Below are positions 7,455-14,283 of a stretch of DNA of 63,278 nucleotides, in pieces. Below the pieces are notes generated by a model. That model saw only the letters and a list, made by a program, of their open reading frames with translations. It was not told the origin of the DNA and made no database searches. The stretch spans positions 1 through 63,278 of the forward strand of contig CAKROW010000010.1 in NCBI GenBank assembly GCA_934373235.1, given 5' to 3'. Numbering within the stretch: position 1 is the stretch's first letter; each line of letters opens with the position of its first letter. Source of the stretch: an uncultured Blautia sp. (GTDB lineage Bacteria > Bacillota > Clostridia > Lachnospirales > Lachnospiraceae). The position numbers and the translations under genes were made by a program.

Positions 7455-8592
7455 CACTAACAAGCTGCAACTCATCATATAATGTTTCAGTCCTCACATG
7501 GCAATATAAATCCATTGTCATTTGTAACGAATTATGACCTAATATCTTCTGCAATGTCTTTGGGCGCATTCCAGCTTGAATACAATTTGTCGCAAATGTA
7601 TGACGCAAACAATGTGGTGTAAAATGTTCAAAGTTCAAATCAGGATTTTTTCTGTTTATCCGATCCACTATATAATTAACTGCAGTCTTTATATTACTGT
7701 GGTTTAGCGGTCGGTTTGTCTTTGATGCAAACACCAAATTTTCAAATCCCTTTTGCGGTTTATGACGGCTGGACACTTGTTCCATAATACTTTTTCTTAT
7801 GAGCAATGCTTCCCTACACACCTTTGTCATAGGTATTATACGATTGCCAGCTTTCGTCTTTGGTGTATGTAGCTCATATATACCATTTTGACCATCATTT
7901 GGCAAGTAACACAGTGTCCTTTTCACAAGAATTTCATTCTTTTCAAAGTCCACACAATCCCACGTCAGACCTAAGATTTCACCACTTCGCATCCCAGTGT
8001 TCAATGCTACTGCAAAAAAAGGATACATTGAGCTATCCTCTATAGTTTCTTCATAGAGGATTTGCACCTCTTCATTAGAAAGAATCCTTTTCTCCTGTTG
8101 TGCCTTTCCTTCTAATTTAGTGCTAATAGACACTGCACAATTTTTCACTAATAAATCTGCATCAACTGCACAATTCAGCATATCTACAAGCAGCGCTTTA
8201 CAGGATCTTCGAGAAGCGTCTGATTTAAGTTCGTTAAATGTCTGTTGAATATTCACTTTATTTAGATTGGTTAGTTTGCGCCATCCTAACCCCGGTCTTA
8301 ATCGGTTATATTGAATCGCATATGTACGTCTGGATGTGTCTTTGCAGTGCATTTTGCAAGTTTCCATCCATACTTCATACCATTCATCCAGTGTCATATT
8401 CGATGTTACAACATTGATCTGCTTCTGATCCTCATACTGCGCTTCTCTTAACTTTTTTGTGATCTCTGTCTGTGTCTTAGCATAAAGGCTTTGGCGCTTA
8501 CCAAAACGATTTACAAACCTCGCCTGATAAGTTCCATCTTTTCTTTGTGTAATTCCTGTTCCTAACTCTTTCCCATTTAGCGATTTTCCCAT
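7444..8592 (-). CDS. Tyrosine integrase (phage/ICE type)
   Basis: Site-specific recombinase of 382 residues expected to integrate and excise the surrounding element. The N-terminus (GTGITQRKDGTYQARF, RQSLYAKT) is an AP2-like arm-binding domain. Residues around 70-160 form the SAM-like core-binding domain (MTLDEWYEVWMETCK). The C-terminal catalytic domain has the first Arg in NTGMRSGEILGL, the HxxR box HCLRHTFATNC, GH in ILGHNSLQMT and the nucleophile Tyr in MDLYCHV, so it appears intact. I chose ATG at 8592, which has AAGGAG seven bases upstream. The gene abuts the left att site with its 3' end, typical of such elements. Confidence 0.93.
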   Translation of the reverse strand: MGKSLNGKELGTGITQRKDGTYQARFVNRFGKRQSLYAKTQTEITKKLREAQYEDQKQINVVTSNMTLDEWYEVWMETCKMHCKDTSRRTYAIQYNRLRPGLGWRKLTNLNKVNIQQTFNELKSDASRRSCKALLVDMLNCAVDADLLVKNCAVSISTKLEGKAQQEKRILSNEEVQILYEETIEDSSMYPFFAVALNTGMRSGEILGLTWDCVDFEKNEILVKRTLCYLPNDGQNGIYELHTPKTKAGNRIIPMTKVCREALLIRKSIMEQVSSRHKPQKGFENLVFASKTNRPLNHSNIKTAVNYIVDRINRKNPDLNFEHFTPHCLRHTFATNCIQAGMRPKTLQKILGHNSLQMTMDLYCHVRTETLYDELQLVSEMA

Positions 8593-8654
8593 ACACATAC
8601 TCCTTTTTCGGAAAATCGCAAATAATAACACATCATATTCTAGCACTTTCCCCC

Positions 8655-8843
8655 TTAAAACGCTACCCCAGATTTGGCGCAGTTTACCAAATATTTATCA
8701 AGGCTTGGCTTGTGAGCATATATGCGATTTCCGACCCTTAGTGTATATGGACACCCCGGTGTATTTAAACACTGGCGTGCTTTTGTCTGCCCTATTCCTA
8801 AATATTCACAAAATTCTTTTACGCTTAATAATACTTTCTCCAT
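8655..8843 (-). CDS. Excisionase-like helix-turn-helix protein
   Basis: A 62-residue MerR/excisionase-fold DNA-binding protein (LLSVKEFCEYLGIGQTKARQ, then RVGNRIYAHKPSLDKYL). Such proteins bend DNA near attachment sites and tip the integrase towards excision. It lies 62 bases upstream of the integrase on the same strand and is probably co-transcribed with it. AGAGGAAAG precedes the ATG. Confidence 0.85.
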   Translation of the reverse strand: MEKVLLSVKEFCEYLGIGQTKARQCLNTPGCPYTLRVGNRIYAHKPSLDKYLVNCAKSGVAF

Positions 8844-9159
8844 CTTTCCTCTCTTCCTTCTTTTGGACGCAAAAAAAGCAGTTTTCCAAAAGAATAACCT
8901 ATAGTTGTGTCTGGTTTCCTTTTTTTAAACTGCTGCACCCGTCCATCATAAACAAGACGGAAACTATTAAATTTTATTATATTATATCATATATTATTGT
9001 TTTGTCAATATCTGCGGCACATTTTTTTAATATTTTTGTAACATCTTAGTTATGCTACTGCTAGAATCTCAATATTGCAATCTTCTTCTCTGTACTGTTA
9101 TAAAAAACACTTTTAGCATTATCCCCACCACTCCTTATGCGCTTAACACACAAAAAAAC
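8844..9159. other. Intergenic, no gene seen
   Basis: AT-rich spacer of the integrated element, upstream of the excisionase-like gene. Short reading frames here have no ribosome binding site or recognisable composition. It should contain the promoter for excisionase and integrase, but I could not choose between several AT-rich candidates. Confidence 0.4.
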
Positions 9160-9188
9160 AAAAAGGATAGGCAATTAAGTCCTATCCT
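9160..9188 (-). terminator. Terminator after the exported-protein pair
   Basis: On the minus strand AGGATAGG (9181-9188) pairs with CCTATCCT (9164-9171), followed by TTTTTG. It lies 30 bases past the stop codon of the gene at 9218. Confidence 0.8.
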
Positions 9189-9217
9189 CTTTCTCCTTGT
9201 ATGCTACTATATATTAC

Positions 9218-9691
9218 TTACTCTAATTTTACGGTGAATACAGCCGTTCCTACGTACGAACCAGCTCTTGCTCCTGGACTCATTTGAGCATTCATTGTGA
9301 CTGATGACGTAGTTTCTCCGTTTTTAAATGTTCCCACAAGCCCCTGCTTTCCCTGATCGTCACTACATCTCAGTTCTAGGCTACATATATCGCCTCTCTC
9401 ATTTGTCATATTTACAGAGCTATTTTCAACATACACGTTGACAGTCTGGTTGTCCAGAATGTTTATAGAATCTGCTGTGAATACATATCCAGATTCTACA
9501 ATGTTATTGATCCGTAAAGGGATTTTTACCAAATAGCTTGACTCCTGAACATATGATAATTCACTGCTTGCTGTTCCATCGTCATAGGTAGATACATAAT
9601 AATATTCCCCATCGCTCATTGCCGCATTTACTGTGATAGGCGTTATTATCATACATGCCGCCATTACCAAAGAAATACATTTCTTCTTCAT
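9218..9691 (-). CDS. Exported beta-rich protein carried by the element
   Basis: 157 residues beginning with a clear signal peptide (MKKKCISLVMAACMIITP, cleavage near NAAMS). The rest is short alternating hydrophobic strands (VKIPLRINNIVESGYVFTA, SSVTMNAQMSPGARAGSYVG) ending in TAVFTVKLE. This pattern is common in extracellular beta-sandwich proteins such as WxL-, pilin- or camelysin-like proteins. I do not recognise a specific family. It overlaps the upstream gene by four bases (ATGA) and has GGAGG before its ATG, so the two are translationally coupled and probably act together at the cell surface. Confidence 0.7.
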   Translation of the reverse strand: MKKKCISLVMAACMIITPITVNAAMSDGEYYYVSTYDDGTASSELSYVQESSYLVKIPLRINNIVESGYVFTADSINILDNQTVNVYVENSSVNMTNERGDICSLELRCSDDQGKQGLVGTFKNGETTSSVTMNAQMSPGARAGSYVGTAVFTVKLE

Positions 9692-10179
9692 GTTTGTTTT
9701 TCCTCCACATTCATAGTAAATTCTACTTTTACTGAATTACAAGCTGTCCCATCTGCCAGAAAACACTCCACAAGTAGTGTCCCGTCATATGAACCAGATG
9801 ATAAAGGTTCTGAAAAATCAATTTCATAATACCCTTTGCCCGGTTCAAGATAGCCGTCATTACTCCAAAGTTTTCGACTATCTGCGTATAGAGTCATCCG
9901 CATAAGACACGAATTTTCTTTTGGGTTATAAAAATTCACCTTTTGTTTCGTCTGGTCGGCGTAGCATACAAGGCTATCAAACCCCGGAACAATAACCTCT
10001 TCATTTCTTCCTGATTGTGGTAATTCTTGATTACCATTCCATTCTTCCGCATCTTGATCCGGTGTCAGAAAAGATAATGGATTTGGAATGTTATCATCAC
10101 CACATATCATAGGCAATATGAAAATGCCAGCAATTAGCAAAAGCAGCACTAAGATTATATACTTTGATTTCTTTTTCAA
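9688..10179 (-). CDS. Membrane-anchored extracellular protein of the element
   Basis: 163 residues with an N-terminal membrane anchor (YIILVLLLLIAGIFILPMI) and a predicted external domain. An Asp/Pro/Gly-rich spacer leads to a beta-rich part (VCYADQTKQKVNFYNPKENS, GYYEIDFSEPLSSGSYDGTL). The start is probably TTG at 10179, preceded by GGAGGTGCATCAAAA. It is the first gene of a two-gene unit with the exported beta protein at 9218. Its fold looks like an Ig-like strand sandwich, but I cannot name a family. As cargo of a mobile element, a surface role (adhesion, exclusion or host interaction) is conceivable, though not demonstrated. Confidence 0.65.
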   Translation of the reverse strand: MKKKSKYIILVLLLLIAGIFILPMICGDDNIPNPLSFLTPDQDAEEWNGNQELPQSGRNEEVIVPGFDSLVCYADQTKQKVNFYNPKENSCLMRMTLYADSRKLWSNDGYLEPGKGYYEIDFSEPLSSGSYDGTLLVECFLADGTACNSVKVEFTMNVEEKQT

Positions 10180-10227
10180 TTTTGATGCACCTCCAGAAGT
10201 GCATTTTATCTCCTTAAAGCTGTAAAG

Positions 10228-10574
10228 TCATTGCAAATCGGGTATGTTCTGTTTTTTCCATCGAAAAACTGTACTATCTTCCATATTGTAATAATCACAC
10301 TGACCATTTATAGCGGTTTTAATCGCATTTTTAGAATATTGTTTGTATGGAATCATGCAATCTGGGATCTCCGTATGTATTGTATTACATTTTTCACACT
10401 TCATACGCCGCAAGCTAAAAATATATTGTTCGCCAAAAATATCCTTTATAGTACGCTTCCTGCTGCCAATTACCTTCAATTTACCGCTGCAATCCGGGCA
10501 ATAAACTTTCGCCAGGTTGTTTATAACATAATACTTTTTTTATATGTCAATTCATAATTGTTTGTGATTATCAT
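10228..10574 (-). pseudogene. DUF6431-like zinc-ribbon gene with a -1 frameshift at an A7 run
   Basis: A good start (GGAGGATAT then ATG at 10574) opens a frame, MIITNNYELTYKK, that stops after 18 codons. In the -1 frame, joined across the run of seven A near 10537-10543, translation continues as YYVINNLAKVYCPDCSGKLK, then VIGSRKR, CEKCNTIH and a C-terminal helix to 10228. The joined product, about 115 residues with two CxxC pairs, resembles the DUF6431 proteins of mobile elements in clostridia. The break could be a real mutation, a sequencing error in a homopolymer, or programmed -1 slippage on AAAAAAAG. I treat it as broken. Confidence 0.6.
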
Positions 10575-10588
10575 ATATCCTCCATAAT

Positions 10589-10613
10589 AAAAAGCCCGAC
10601 ATACGCCAGGCTT
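10589..10613 (-). terminator. Terminator after the XRE regulator
   Basis: On the minus strand AGCCTG (10607-10612) pairs with CGGGCT (10593-10598) with one G-T pair, followed by TTTTT. It starts two bases after the regulator's stop codon. Confidence 0.75.
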
Positions 10614-10614
10614 C

Positions 10615-10911
10615 TCAATTTCTTTTATTTCTCATTACATCCACTAAATTTTCAAGAACTTTAATCTCTTTCGGCGTTAGTCCCGATACATCAATACACT
10701 GATCTTTCAATGGTTTATCAATTCCCATCAACACATCCATAGATACATGAAAGATTTCACTAAACTGTGCCACAATATCTGGAGAGGGTGTCTTTTTAGA
10801 ATGTTCATAAAATGATATTGATGATTTACTGATTCCCACTTTTTCTGCTAATTGCTCTTGCGTTAAATTATTCTCTTGCCGTAACCGCTTCAGATTATCG
10901 CCAAACCCCAT
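10615..10911 (-). CDS. XRE/Cro-CI family transcriptional regulator
   Basis: 98 residues with a helix-turn-helix domain in residues 5-60 (LKRLRQENNLTQEQLAEKVG, SKSSISFYEHSKKTPS) and a short C-terminal helix (LTPKEIKVLENLVDVMRNKR). It has no peptidase domain, so it is not a LexA/CI-type self-cleaving repressor. It is divergent from the small gene at 11057, with GTCAACTT repeats in the shared promoter region. It therefore most likely represses itself and that gene and acts as the element's control switch. GAGGTAGG precedes the ATG. Confidence 0.88.
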   Translation of the reverse strand: MGFGDNLKRLRQENNLTQEQLAEKVGISKSSISFYEHSKKTPSPDIVAQFSEIFHVSMDVLMGIDKPLKDQCIDVSGLTPKEIKVLENLVDVMRNKRN

Positions 10912-10963
10912 ACACCTACCTCATTTTCCAATATGAGTCAACTTTTTAAACCATATTTTTACC

Positions 10964-10992
10964 TTGATTATATCAGAGGCTTAAGCTATAAT
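10964..10992 (+). promoter_or_regulatory. Sigma-A promoter of the 11057 gene
   Basis: TTGATT (10964-10969), a 17-base spacer and a perfect TATAAT (10987-10992). Transcription would start near 10999 and immediately enter the operator-like repeats at 11006-11034. Confidence 0.75.
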
Positions 10993-11005
10993 GTATACAT
11001 CCAAT

Positions 11006-11034
11006 GGTCAACTTATTCCATTTTTGGTCAACTT
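11006..11034. promoter_or_regulatory. Candidate XRE operators (GGTCAACTT repeats)
   Basis: GGTCAACTT occurs at 11006-11014 and 11026-11034, exactly two helical turns apart, just downstream of a strong promoter. A related GAGTCAACTT lies at 10935-10944, near the regulator's own start. Read on the minus strand each is a TTGACC/TTGACT -35-like hexamer. Spacing and position suggest binding sites for the adjacent XRE protein. Confidence 0.6.
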
Positions 11035-11056
11035 TCAGAGAGGGGCGAATATAAAA

Positions 11057-11305
11057 ATGAACACAAACCGAACAAAGAAATCTCCCAAAAACGTAATCTT
11101 ATCAGTTCTTGTAATTATCATTATTGTGAGCACAATTTATAATTTTTTTGCAGGCAACAGTTCCAAAAAATACTCTGGCGGTGAATTTCGCTGCACATAC
11201 TGTAGTAAAGTAATATATAATGATTATCGCCCTATTCATTGCACAAATTTATACAACAACACTTATAAATGTGATTACTGCGGACACAAAAATGTAATCA
11301 AGTGA
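11057..11305 (+). CDS. Small membrane-anchored zinc-ribbon protein
   Basis: 82 residues: a basic N-terminus, one transmembrane segment (VILSVLVIIIIVSTIYNFF) and a C-terminal domain with CTYC and CDYC, spaced about 25 residues apart, plausibly binding one zinc. ATG at 11057 is preceded by GAGAGGGGCGA. It is the only gene transcribed rightwards from the regulator promoter region and ends in its own terminator, so it is probably switched by the XRE protein. I do not recognise a family; topology suggests that the ribbon faces outward or that the protein is a small membrane effector. Confidence 0.7.
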   Translation: MNTNRTKKSPKNVILSVLVIIIIVSTIYNFFAGNSSKKYSGGEFRCTYCSKVIYNDYRPIHCTNLYNNTYKCDYCGHKNVIK

Positions 11306-11313
11306 CTAATTTC

Positions 11314-11341
11314 AAGACTCGGTTTTCTCCGGGTCTTTTTT
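11314..11341 (+). terminator. Terminator after the 11057 gene
   Basis: AAGACTCGG (11314-11322) pairs with CCGGGTCTT (11329-11337) and is followed by TTTTTT. Classic intrinsic terminator, nine bases past the stop codon. Confidence 0.85.
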
Positions 11342-11620
11342 GTTCGACGTAGTTTTTGAGAGGTGAGATTGATAAAGACCTCGTAAGGGACAAAAAATAG
11401 ATAGATGCCTCAAAAAAATGTTTTCATATCCCTTAGCCCCTGCCGCTTCCCGTCCCCCAATAGTGGATACGTAAATACAGGCAAAAATCCAGTGAAAACT
11501 ACTCCGCCTTAATGTATAAAAAGTCATATTATCAACCATTTTTAATATTTTTCTAAGATCCCCCATTCCATGCGATCCACACACAGTAGCTATACATATC
11601 AACAAAATACAACCAGTCAA
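11342..11620. other. Intergenic, no gene supported
   Basis: About 280 bases between the converging genes of the element. A leftward reading frame with a hydrophobic N-terminus crosses it, but its only start lies within the neighbouring terminator and has no proper ribosome binding site. I see no repeat or RNA structure of note. Confidence 0.4.
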
Positions 11621-11654
11621 TAAAAATAAGAGTGGCAAGTTTCCCCACCACTCT
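11621..11654 (-). terminator. Terminator after the serine recombinase
   Basis: On the minus strand AGAGTGG (11648-11654) pairs with CCACTCT (11629-11635), followed by TATTTTTA. It starts nine bases after the recombinase stop codon. Confidence 0.8.
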
Positions 11655-11662
11655 AGTCTTTA

Positions 11663-12349
11663 CTACATTTCTGCATCAATTTCTCTTTTGTACTTGTAAT
11701 ATGTATTTCTGGCAAGTTTTAAGATTTCCATGACCTCTTTATCTGACATTGTACCATCATAGCACTTAGCCATCTTCTTAATCCTGCCTTTCATTTCTTT
11801 GTACTTAGTAGTAACATAGGTTCTACCAATTCTTGCTTCTCTGATTTTCTCCGCAGCATGTTTTGTTTCCATGCCTTCACGTGTTCTAACCTTTAAATCA
11901 TCGACTTCTTTTTGAGCTTGTTCAAAGGCTTTTGCAATCTGCTTTTCTGCCAACAACTTAATAACTTTGTTGGTGGCTTCAATATAAATATCTGCTATAT
12001 CATTACCCGTTTCCGGAATCATCTGTTTACTAGTACTAGCAAACACTTCTGTATTGATATATCCCTCTTTTAGAAAGATAAGCGCAATTCCCTTTTCATA
12101 AAGTTCAAAATACTGTTTAATACCTTCTTCAGCGTTTCTACTCATTCGAGATACGCTGTCAAAGATGATTGTATCACCAGATTTTACAACTTTAAGTAGT
12201 TTTCGCCATTCAGGACGGTCTACCGTTGTTCCGGTGTATGCTTCTGAATAAATCTTCGCTTTTTGACACTGTTTCTTAATGTTTTTTATCTGCCTATCAA
12301 TACTTTGCTTTTTTGTACTAATTCTGGCATATCCATAAATTTTACACAT
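11663..12349 (-). CDS. Serine recombinase (resolvase family)
   Basis: 228 residues. The resolvase catalytic domain is complete: the nucleophilic Ser in YGYARISTKKQS, DRQIKNIKK, then DRPEWRKLLKVVKSGDTIIF, DSVSRMSRN and EKGIALIFLKEG. The C-terminal region has a long helix and a small helix-turn-helix (TMSDKEVMEILKLARNTYYKY). It is of the size of transposon and plasmid resolvases, a little enlarged, and not a large serine integrase. In an element that already has a tyrosine integrase it may resolve multimers, invert a segment or be left from another element. Upstream lie repeated TTTTGATAC motifs that could be its sites. Confidence 0.92.
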   Translation of the reverse strand: MCKIYGYARISTKKQSIDRQIKNIKKQCQKAKIYSEAYTGTTVDRPEWRKLLKVVKSGDTIIFDSVSRMSRNAEEGIKQYFELYEKGIALIFLKEGYINTEVFASTSKQMIPETGNDIADIYIEATNKVIKLLAEKQIAKAFEQAQKEVDDLKVRTREGMETKHAAEKIREARIGRTYVTTKYKEMKGRIKKMAKCYDGTMSDKEVMEILKLARNTYYKYKREIDAEM

Positions 12350-12365
12350 TGTTTCAGCCCCATTC

Positions 12366-12494
12366 GTATCAATTTAATCGTTCGTTTATTTTGATACTTT
12401 CATAATAGTACTAAAATGTTAATGTGTCAATCATTTTTGATACTTTTTCTCGTACCTCTATTTTGATACTTTTTTTCATATTGACTTTTGATAC
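12366..12494. repeat. TTTTGATAC repeat array, candidate res/operator site
   Basis: Upstream of the recombinase, TTTTGATAC occurs at 12435-12443, 12461-12469 and 12486-12494, regularly 25-26 bases apart. Closest to the gene, GTATCAA (12366-12372) and TTGATAC (12391-12397) form an inverted pair of 32 bases overall, the size of a resolvase subsite. The layout is compatible with a res site, or with recombinase autoregulation. Confidence 0.5.
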
Positions 12495-12576
12495 ACAACT
12501 TCCAAAACAGCAATAACACATTAATATACATCCTCCTCCACTCATTCTTCTCTTCAAAGAATTGGCAAAAATCCCC

Positions 12577-12605
12577 TTGCATCCTTTTACTTAACATGCT
12601 ACATT
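12577..12605 (+). promoter_or_regulatory. Promoter of the 53-residue membrane protein
   Basis: TTGCAT (12577-12582), 17 bases, TACATT (12600-12605), ending 23 bases before the small gene's start codon. The match is moderate, but position and spacing are right. Confidence 0.5.
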
Positions 12606-12628
12606 GAAAGAAAAAAGGGCATATTCTT

Positions 12629-12790
12629 ATGACATTTTTGGTATCTATCCTTTTCCTCATAGCCATCATTTTATATGATGAACTCAAAACACAGAAAGCC
12701 AAAAAAAGAGCTGATTCAGAATCCCGTAAACGCATAGAACAATTTAACAAATATATGGAAGAACTCAAAAATATACAGAATAGCAAATAA
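12629..12790 (+). CDS. 53-residue single-pass membrane protein
   Basis: A small gene: hydrophobic N-terminus (MTFLVSILFLIAIILYDEL) then a highly charged helical tail (KTQKAKKRADSESRKRIEQF, NKYMEELKNIQNSK). AAAAAAGGGC lies upstream of ATG at reasonable distance and a promoter-like pair precedes it. The amphipathic tail and short membrane helix resemble holin-like, toxin-like or membrane-tether peptides, but no family is recognised. It lies alone between the recombinase and HU genes on the opposite strand. The region from 12791 to 12968 shows nothing further. Confidence 0.55.
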   Translation: MTFLVSILFLIAIILYDELKTQKAKKRADSESRKRIEQFNKYMEELKNIQNSK

Positions 12791-12968
12791 TATTTTCTTC
12801 ACTTCGGATAAAAAAATATTTTGTTTACTTTTCAGTACCTATATACAAATAGCTCCCTATTTTTTCCTGTTCGGTTCGAGCATATTTTTGAACAAAGAAA
12901 TTAATATTTTGTTATATATTTGCAAAGAACAACCAACATACATAAACCATATGGTACGTAGCTTTATT

Positions 12969-13271
12969 TTACATACTCCTATCGTTTTTTATCTCCTTTC
13001 TGCATAACTCCTTTTTCCACTGAATTGCCGGAGTAAATTTCACTGTATTGTGTTCCGGTATTATAATGCTCTTTTTCCTTTTAAAATCATATGCTGTATG
13101 TGCCTTATACTTACCAACTTTAAATGTACCTAACCATTTCACCCATACTTTCCCGTCTTCTTCAAGTCCCTCTATTAAAACGGTTGTAAAGGCATCTATA
13201 CGATCTGCTGCCTGATTTAAAGTACAACATTGAATTTCAGCATATCTATCAATCATTTCTTGTCTTGTCAT
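12969..13271 (-). CDS. HU/IHF-family DNA-binding protein of the element
   Basis: 100 residues with the HU fold: N-terminal helices (MTRQEMIDRYAEIQCCTLNQ), the VKWLGTFKVGKYKAHTAYDF arm, and NTVKFTPAIQWKKEL at the end. It is clearly diverged from chromosomal HU, with Trp in the GLGTF position. HU/IHF proteins bend DNA and help tyrosine integrases form intasomes, so this copy may be an element-encoded cofactor for recombination or silencing. AAGGAG precedes the start. Confidence 0.82.
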   Translation of the reverse strand: MTRQEMIDRYAEIQCCTLNQAADRIDAFTTVLIEGLEEDGKVWVKWLGTFKVGKYKAHTAYDFKRKKSIIIPEHNTVKFTPAIQWKKELCRKEIKNDRSM

Positions 13272-13463
13272 TCTTTTACTCCTTCACATCGGTACTCTGT
13301 CAAGAATAACGATAACTTTACTCTTATTTGATTCTAAATTGATATTTCTAACTTCTGCATAATATGTAATATAAAGTGTATTATATATAATATTTCTCTA
13401 TTCATTTTTACTTTATAATGTACTCATAATTAATACACCCTATACTCAAAACGAACTATATCC

Positions 13464-13808
13464 CTATTCTGCTTCAATACTTTGAGGCTCTTCATAAAAT
13501 TCATACTGATTTTGAGCAGTTTGAGCTTTGATCAAATAACCTTTCTCAATTAATTCATTAACAGCTCTATGATAAGATGATACACTCATTCCAGAAAAAT
13601 TTCTTACATCCACCATAGACAACCAAAAATTATGGTGATTCTGATTTTTTGCAAAATATAACCATAATTCGGTAGCCATAGCACTTAAATCATTCAGTGC
13701 ATTTTTAAGTGCTTCTATATTAATCATTGCATATTTTTCTTTTTTGCTGCATTCTTTTTTATGTATTGTTACTTTCTTTTGATTCGGATTACTCGTATAG
13801 ATTTCCAT
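13464..13808 (-). CDS. Winged-helix DNA-binding protein, possibly replication or control
   Basis: 114 residues. A basic N-terminus is followed by an Ala/Leu helix and a winged-helix core (ATELWLYFAKNQNHHNFWLS, VRNFSGMSVSSYHRAVNELI, EKGYLI). This resembles helix-turn-helix domains of plasmid RepL-like or phage replisome-organiser proteins and MarR-like regulators. GGGAGAA precedes the ATG. Its position at the end of the element away from the integrase is where replication or mobilisation genes are often found, but I cannot assign a role. Confidence 0.65.
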   Translation of the reverse strand: MEIYTSNPNQKKVTIHKKECSKKEKYAMINIEALKNALNDLSAMATELWLYFAKNQNHHNFWLSMVDVRNFSGMSVSSYHRAVNELIEKGYLIKAQTAQNQYEFYEEPQSIEAE

Positions 13809-13851
13809 TATTTTCTCCCTACTATCCTATTTTATATTTCAGACAAAAAAA

Positions 13852-13911
13852 CAACCAATATAAAAGAAACTAACACTACAAAATCGTGTCAAACTTTTTT
13901 TATATTGGTTG
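13852..13911. repeat. 14-bp inverted repeat forming a long hairpin
   Basis: CAACCAATATAAAA (13852-13865) and its exact complement (13898-13911) are separated by 32 bases. Rightward transcripts would have T-rich sequence in the right arm, but no T-run terminator follows. It lies upstream of the winged-helix gene. Confidence 0.6.
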
Positions 13912-13988
13912 CTGTAAATATCTATTCAACTAGATACAATCCTAATTCAGTTTTTATTAGTATAGCACATTTTCGCTTATTTGTCAAT

Positions 13989-14011
13989 ATTGTATAGACA
14001 TATTATACAAT
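13989..14011. repeat. 8-7-8 palindrome near the right end of the element
   Basis: ATTGTATA, seven bases, TATACAAT. A perfect dyad 280 bases inside the right att site, candidate binding site for the XRE, HU or winged-helix protein or for the integrase complex. The rest of 13809-14283 holds no gene I support. Confidence 0.5.
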
Positions 14012-14159
14012 TTTAATGTTTGTGTTTTGTATATTTTGGACACAACTTTAAATAAAATGATAGTTTTATCTCTGCACTCTTAAGCATAAAAAAAGAACGC
14101 CATACATATTTGTACAGCGATCTCTTCATTGATGATGTGTTATTATTTACGATTTTCAT

Positions 14160-14201
14160 ACGCCATTCTATACACCATTTTTTTAACAAATTACACCATT
14201 T
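14160..14201. promoter_or_regulatory. Putative integrase arm-binding sites, right
   Basis: ACGCCATTC (14160-14168), ACACCATTT (14172-14180) and ACACCATTT (14193-14201) repeat the nonamer found just inside the left end at 7435-7454. A weaker ACGCCATAC lies at 14097. All share orientation. Confidence 0.55.
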
Positions 14202-14283
14202 CACGATAACTTACGATAGTTTTCAATATAATGCAATTCCCCGTTTTCCTTGTAAATTCAACGTTTTCAAGGCTTTTAGACTT

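Noticed and set aside
11312..11638. 108-codon minus-strand frame with hydrophobic start
   Set aside because: Its TTG start lies in the terminator of the serine recombinase and it ends in another terminator; no ribosome binding site.
12435..12494. CRISPR array
   Set aside because: Repeat unit is only nine bases, three copies, and spacers are A/T-rich and non-unique in type.
12427..12786. 119-codon minus-strand frame
   Set aside because: Antisense to the better-supported 53-residue gene and overlapping the TTTTGATAC repeats.
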